This document shows, in pieces, positions 62,439 to 64,000 of a stretch of DNA of 64,000 nucleotides (its first letter is position 1; every line of letters begins with the position of its first letter). The stretch is taken from assembly GCF_036226765.1 (NCBI RefSeq), contig NZ_CP109017.1, forward strand, positions 7,069,001 to 7,133,000, read 5' to 3'. Under the pieces are notes generated by a model. That model was given only the letters and a program-made list of their open reading frames with translations. It ran no database searches and had not been told where the DNA came from. The translations under genes and the position numbers were made by a program. The DNA is from Streptomyces sp. NBC_00670. GTDB taxonomy: Bacteria; Actinomycetota; Actinomycetes; Streptomycetales; Streptomycetaceae.

Positions 62439-63308
62439 TCAGGCGGCCTTCTGCGAGGCGGCCGCGTCGGGGCGGAGGTCCGCCAGGGTGAGCCGGTGCG
62501 CCGGTGGATCCGGCAGCACGACATGGTGCGTGGCATGCAGATCGGGGCCGACGTGCAGCAGTTCGCCCGGCTCCATCAGCCGCCACTGCGGGTTGTCGTC
62601 CATGCGTTCGCTGGCGACGACCACGGCGGGGGAGTCCGCCAGGTGCGCGGAGTGGACGCGCAGATGGCCGTCGCTGCCGCTGTGGTCGAGGTGCCGGGTG
62701 CCGTGGTGGCCGCCGGCGTGCCGGCGCAGCGTGTAGAGCCGGTGGGTCTCGGGGTAGCGCAGCGCCCACAGCTCGTGCGGCGTGGTGAGGATCAGGTTGA
62801 GGGCGTAGACGGGCAGGTTCTCCGCGATCCAGCCGACAGCGCTCTCGATGCCCGCGGCGACGTCGCCGCCGTTGCGGCGGATCTCCCGGGTGACCAGGGC
62901 GAAGCACCGCTCGGAGTCGGTGTCGCCCCTGACGAGCGCACGGTCCTCGCCCAGATGCTCGTCGAGCCGGTCCAGGCCCTCGACCACGCCGTTGTGGGCG
63001 AACAGCCGCCCGTCCTGCTCGAAGGGGTGGGTGTTGCGGATGTCCAGGCTGCCGGTCGAGGCGAACCGGACGTGGGCGAGGAAGGTCTCCGACTCCACGT
63101 TCCGGGCCTCCTGCGTGAACGCCCGGTCCTCGTAGGCGGCCAGCGGCGCCTTGTGCACCTCGGGGGTGCCGTCGGCGGTGAAGTACCCGAGGCCGGTGCC
63201 GTCGGGATCGTCGTGGCTCTGTTCGCTGAGGCTGTCGGGGGCGTCCAGCAGCCAGAACGTGGCGCGGGTGCGCCGGGGCGCGCTGCTGAGGCCGAACAGA
63301 CGGCACAT
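62439..63308 (-). CDS. Class II glutamine amidotransferase
   Basis: This 289-residue Ntn hydrolase has its nucleophile as Cys-2 (MCRLFGLSS). Further glutaminase-site pieces are DGTGLGYF, LAHVRFASTGSLDIRNTHPF, LFAHNGVV and RGDTDSERCF. The domain order matches YafJ/GATase_4 family proteins and EgtC relatives. It could remove ammonia from glutamine or gamma-glutamyl compounds for the adjoining glutamate pathway; this is inference. The start is ATG at 63308 after AGGAGG. Confidence 0.88.
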   Translation of the reverse strand: MCRLFGLSSAPRRTRATFWLLDAPDSLSEQSHDDPDGTGLGYFTADGTPEVHKAPLAAYEDRAFTQEARNVESETFLAHVRFASTGSLDIRNTHPFEQDGRLFAHNGVVEGLDRLDEHLGEDRALVRGDTDSERCFALVTREIRRNGGDVAAGIESAVGWIAENLPVYALNLILTTPHELWALRYPETHRLYTLRRHAGGHHGTRHLDHSGSDGHLRVHSAHLADSPAVVVASERMDDNPQWRLMEPGELLHVGPDLHATHHVVLPDPPAHRLTLADLRPDAAASQKAA

Positions 63309-63349
63309 CGGTCTCCTCCTTCGGCTCGGGTCGGACCCGTCGCATCGGG

Positions 63350-64000
63350 TCAGTGGCGGCCCGGGGTGCGGGGGTTCTTGGTCTCCGCGCCGTGGGCGAA
63401 GCCGCCCGCGTCGTCGGCGTCGCGGTGCGGCTCGTGCTGCTTGTCCAGCCGCGCCAGGACCCGGCGCAGGTCCTGCATCAGCAGGTCGGCCAGGTCGTGG
63501 CTGAACCCGTTGCGCACCACGATCCGCAGCACCGCCAGATCGGTACGGTCCTTCGGGAAGGTGTACGCGGGCACCAGCCAGCCGCGTTCGCGCAGCCCGG
63601 CGGAGACGTCGAAGACGCTGAAGTGCTCGACGCCGTCCCGCATCCGGAACGCGAACACCGGGATGTCGCTGCCGTCGGTGAGCAGGTCGAACGGACCGAG
63701 CCCGGCGATCTCGCGCGCGAGCCCCGTCGCGACGTCACGGCAGGTCTGCTGCACCCGCCGGTAGCCCTCGAAGCCCAGGCGCAGAAAATTGTAGTACTGG
63801 GCGACGATCTGGGCGCCCGGCCGGGAGAAGTTGAGCGCGAACGTCGGCATGTCGCCGCCGAGGTAGTTCACGTGGAACACCAGGTCGTCCGGGAGGGCCT
63901 CCTCGTTCCGCCACAGCGCCCAGCCGACGCCGGGCATGACCAGGCCGTACTTGTGGCCGGAGGTGTTGATGGAGGCGACCCGCGGCAGCCGGAAGTCCCA
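63350..64000 (-). CDS. gadB: Glutamate decarboxylase (C-terminal part, runs off the window)
   Basis: The C-terminal 216 residues of a PLP-dependent decarboxylase are seen, with the cofactor Lys in INTSGHKYGLVMPG. A conserved NYLGGDMPTFALNFSRPGAQIVAQYYNFLR stretch and the C-terminal domain (VSAGLRERGWLVPAYTFP) follow. It should convert glutamate to GABA and use up a proton. The N-terminal half lies beyond position 64000. It is the upstream gene of a three-gene minus-strand group with the amidotransferase. Confidence 0.9.
   Translation of the reverse strand, partial: WDFRLPRVASINTSGHKYGLVMPGVGWALWRNEEALPDDLVFHVNYLGGDMPTFALNFSRPGAQIVAQYYNFLRLGFEGYRRVQQTCRDVATGLAREIAGLGPFDLLTDGSDIPVFAFRMRDGVEHFSVFDVSAGLRERGWLVPAYTFPKDRTDLAVLRIVVRNGFSHDLADLLMQDLRRVLARLDKQHEPHRDADDAGGFAHGAETKNPRTPGRH

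Overview
The window is high-GC actinomycete chromosome, most likely Streptomyces. The signs are strong G/C bias at third codon positions, many GTG and occasional TTG starts with GGAGG-type ribosome binding sites, rare TTA codons limited to one region, LAxTG sortase sorting, Tat-type secreted glycosidases, and a dispersed intergenic repeat of a type common in Streptomyces. I saw no tRNA, rRNA, CRISPR array, insertion sequence or prophage.

Layout. 0-10 kb: a DUF2071 protein, a three-subunit molybdenum hydroxylase operon, a quinone-type oxidoreductase, an Mrr-like membrane nuclease, a LAETG-anchored DUF1996 surface protein (followed by a perfectly duplicated terminator), DoxX and a universal stress protein. 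10-18 kb: a large membrane-anchored protein, an XRE/MmyB-type regulator divergent from an SDR, a hemerythrin, a PAP2 phosphatase, an epoxide-hydrolase-like enzyme and small membrane or basic proteins.

18.6-37 kb is the most interesting part. An FxSxx-COOH RiPP operon on the plus strand (precursor fxsA, cyclophane-forming radical SAM fxsB, HExxH protein, TIR-like fxsC, and fxsT with MinD-like, TIR-like, NB-ARC and TPR domains) converges on a five-gene minus-strand operon. That operon encodes a TIR-like/NACHT-like protein with LRR-like tail, a MoxR-type AAA ATPase, a vWA-like protein, a 934-residue beta-propeller protein with a degenerate GH13-like domain, and a TIR protein. The N-terminal domain of the first protein resembles FxsC, and TTA (bldA) codons occur in both operons, so I read the two as one developmentally controlled peptide-signalling or conflict locus.

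37-49 kb: a PRC-barrel protein and an isochorismatase-like hydrolase, then a codirectional locus of lipoprotein, two permeases, GH5_18-like, GH85 and GH38 enzymes. It is divergent from a LacI regulator, with three CTAAWGCGCWTTAG-like operators between. The enzyme set fits uptake and breakdown of high-mannose N-glycans. The ABC ATPase is missing, as is usual where a shared MsiK-type ATPase serves.

49-64 kb: a LuxR regulator, a short terminated transcript with tiny ORFs, an alpha/beta hydrolase, RecQ, a secreted trypsin-like protease, a PhyH dioxygenase divergent from its own LacI regulator, BrkB, a divergent GH55/GH16 beta-1,3-glucanase pair around a CebR-like palindrome, and a glutamate decarboxylase / class II amidotransferase / small CxxC protein operon running off the right edge.
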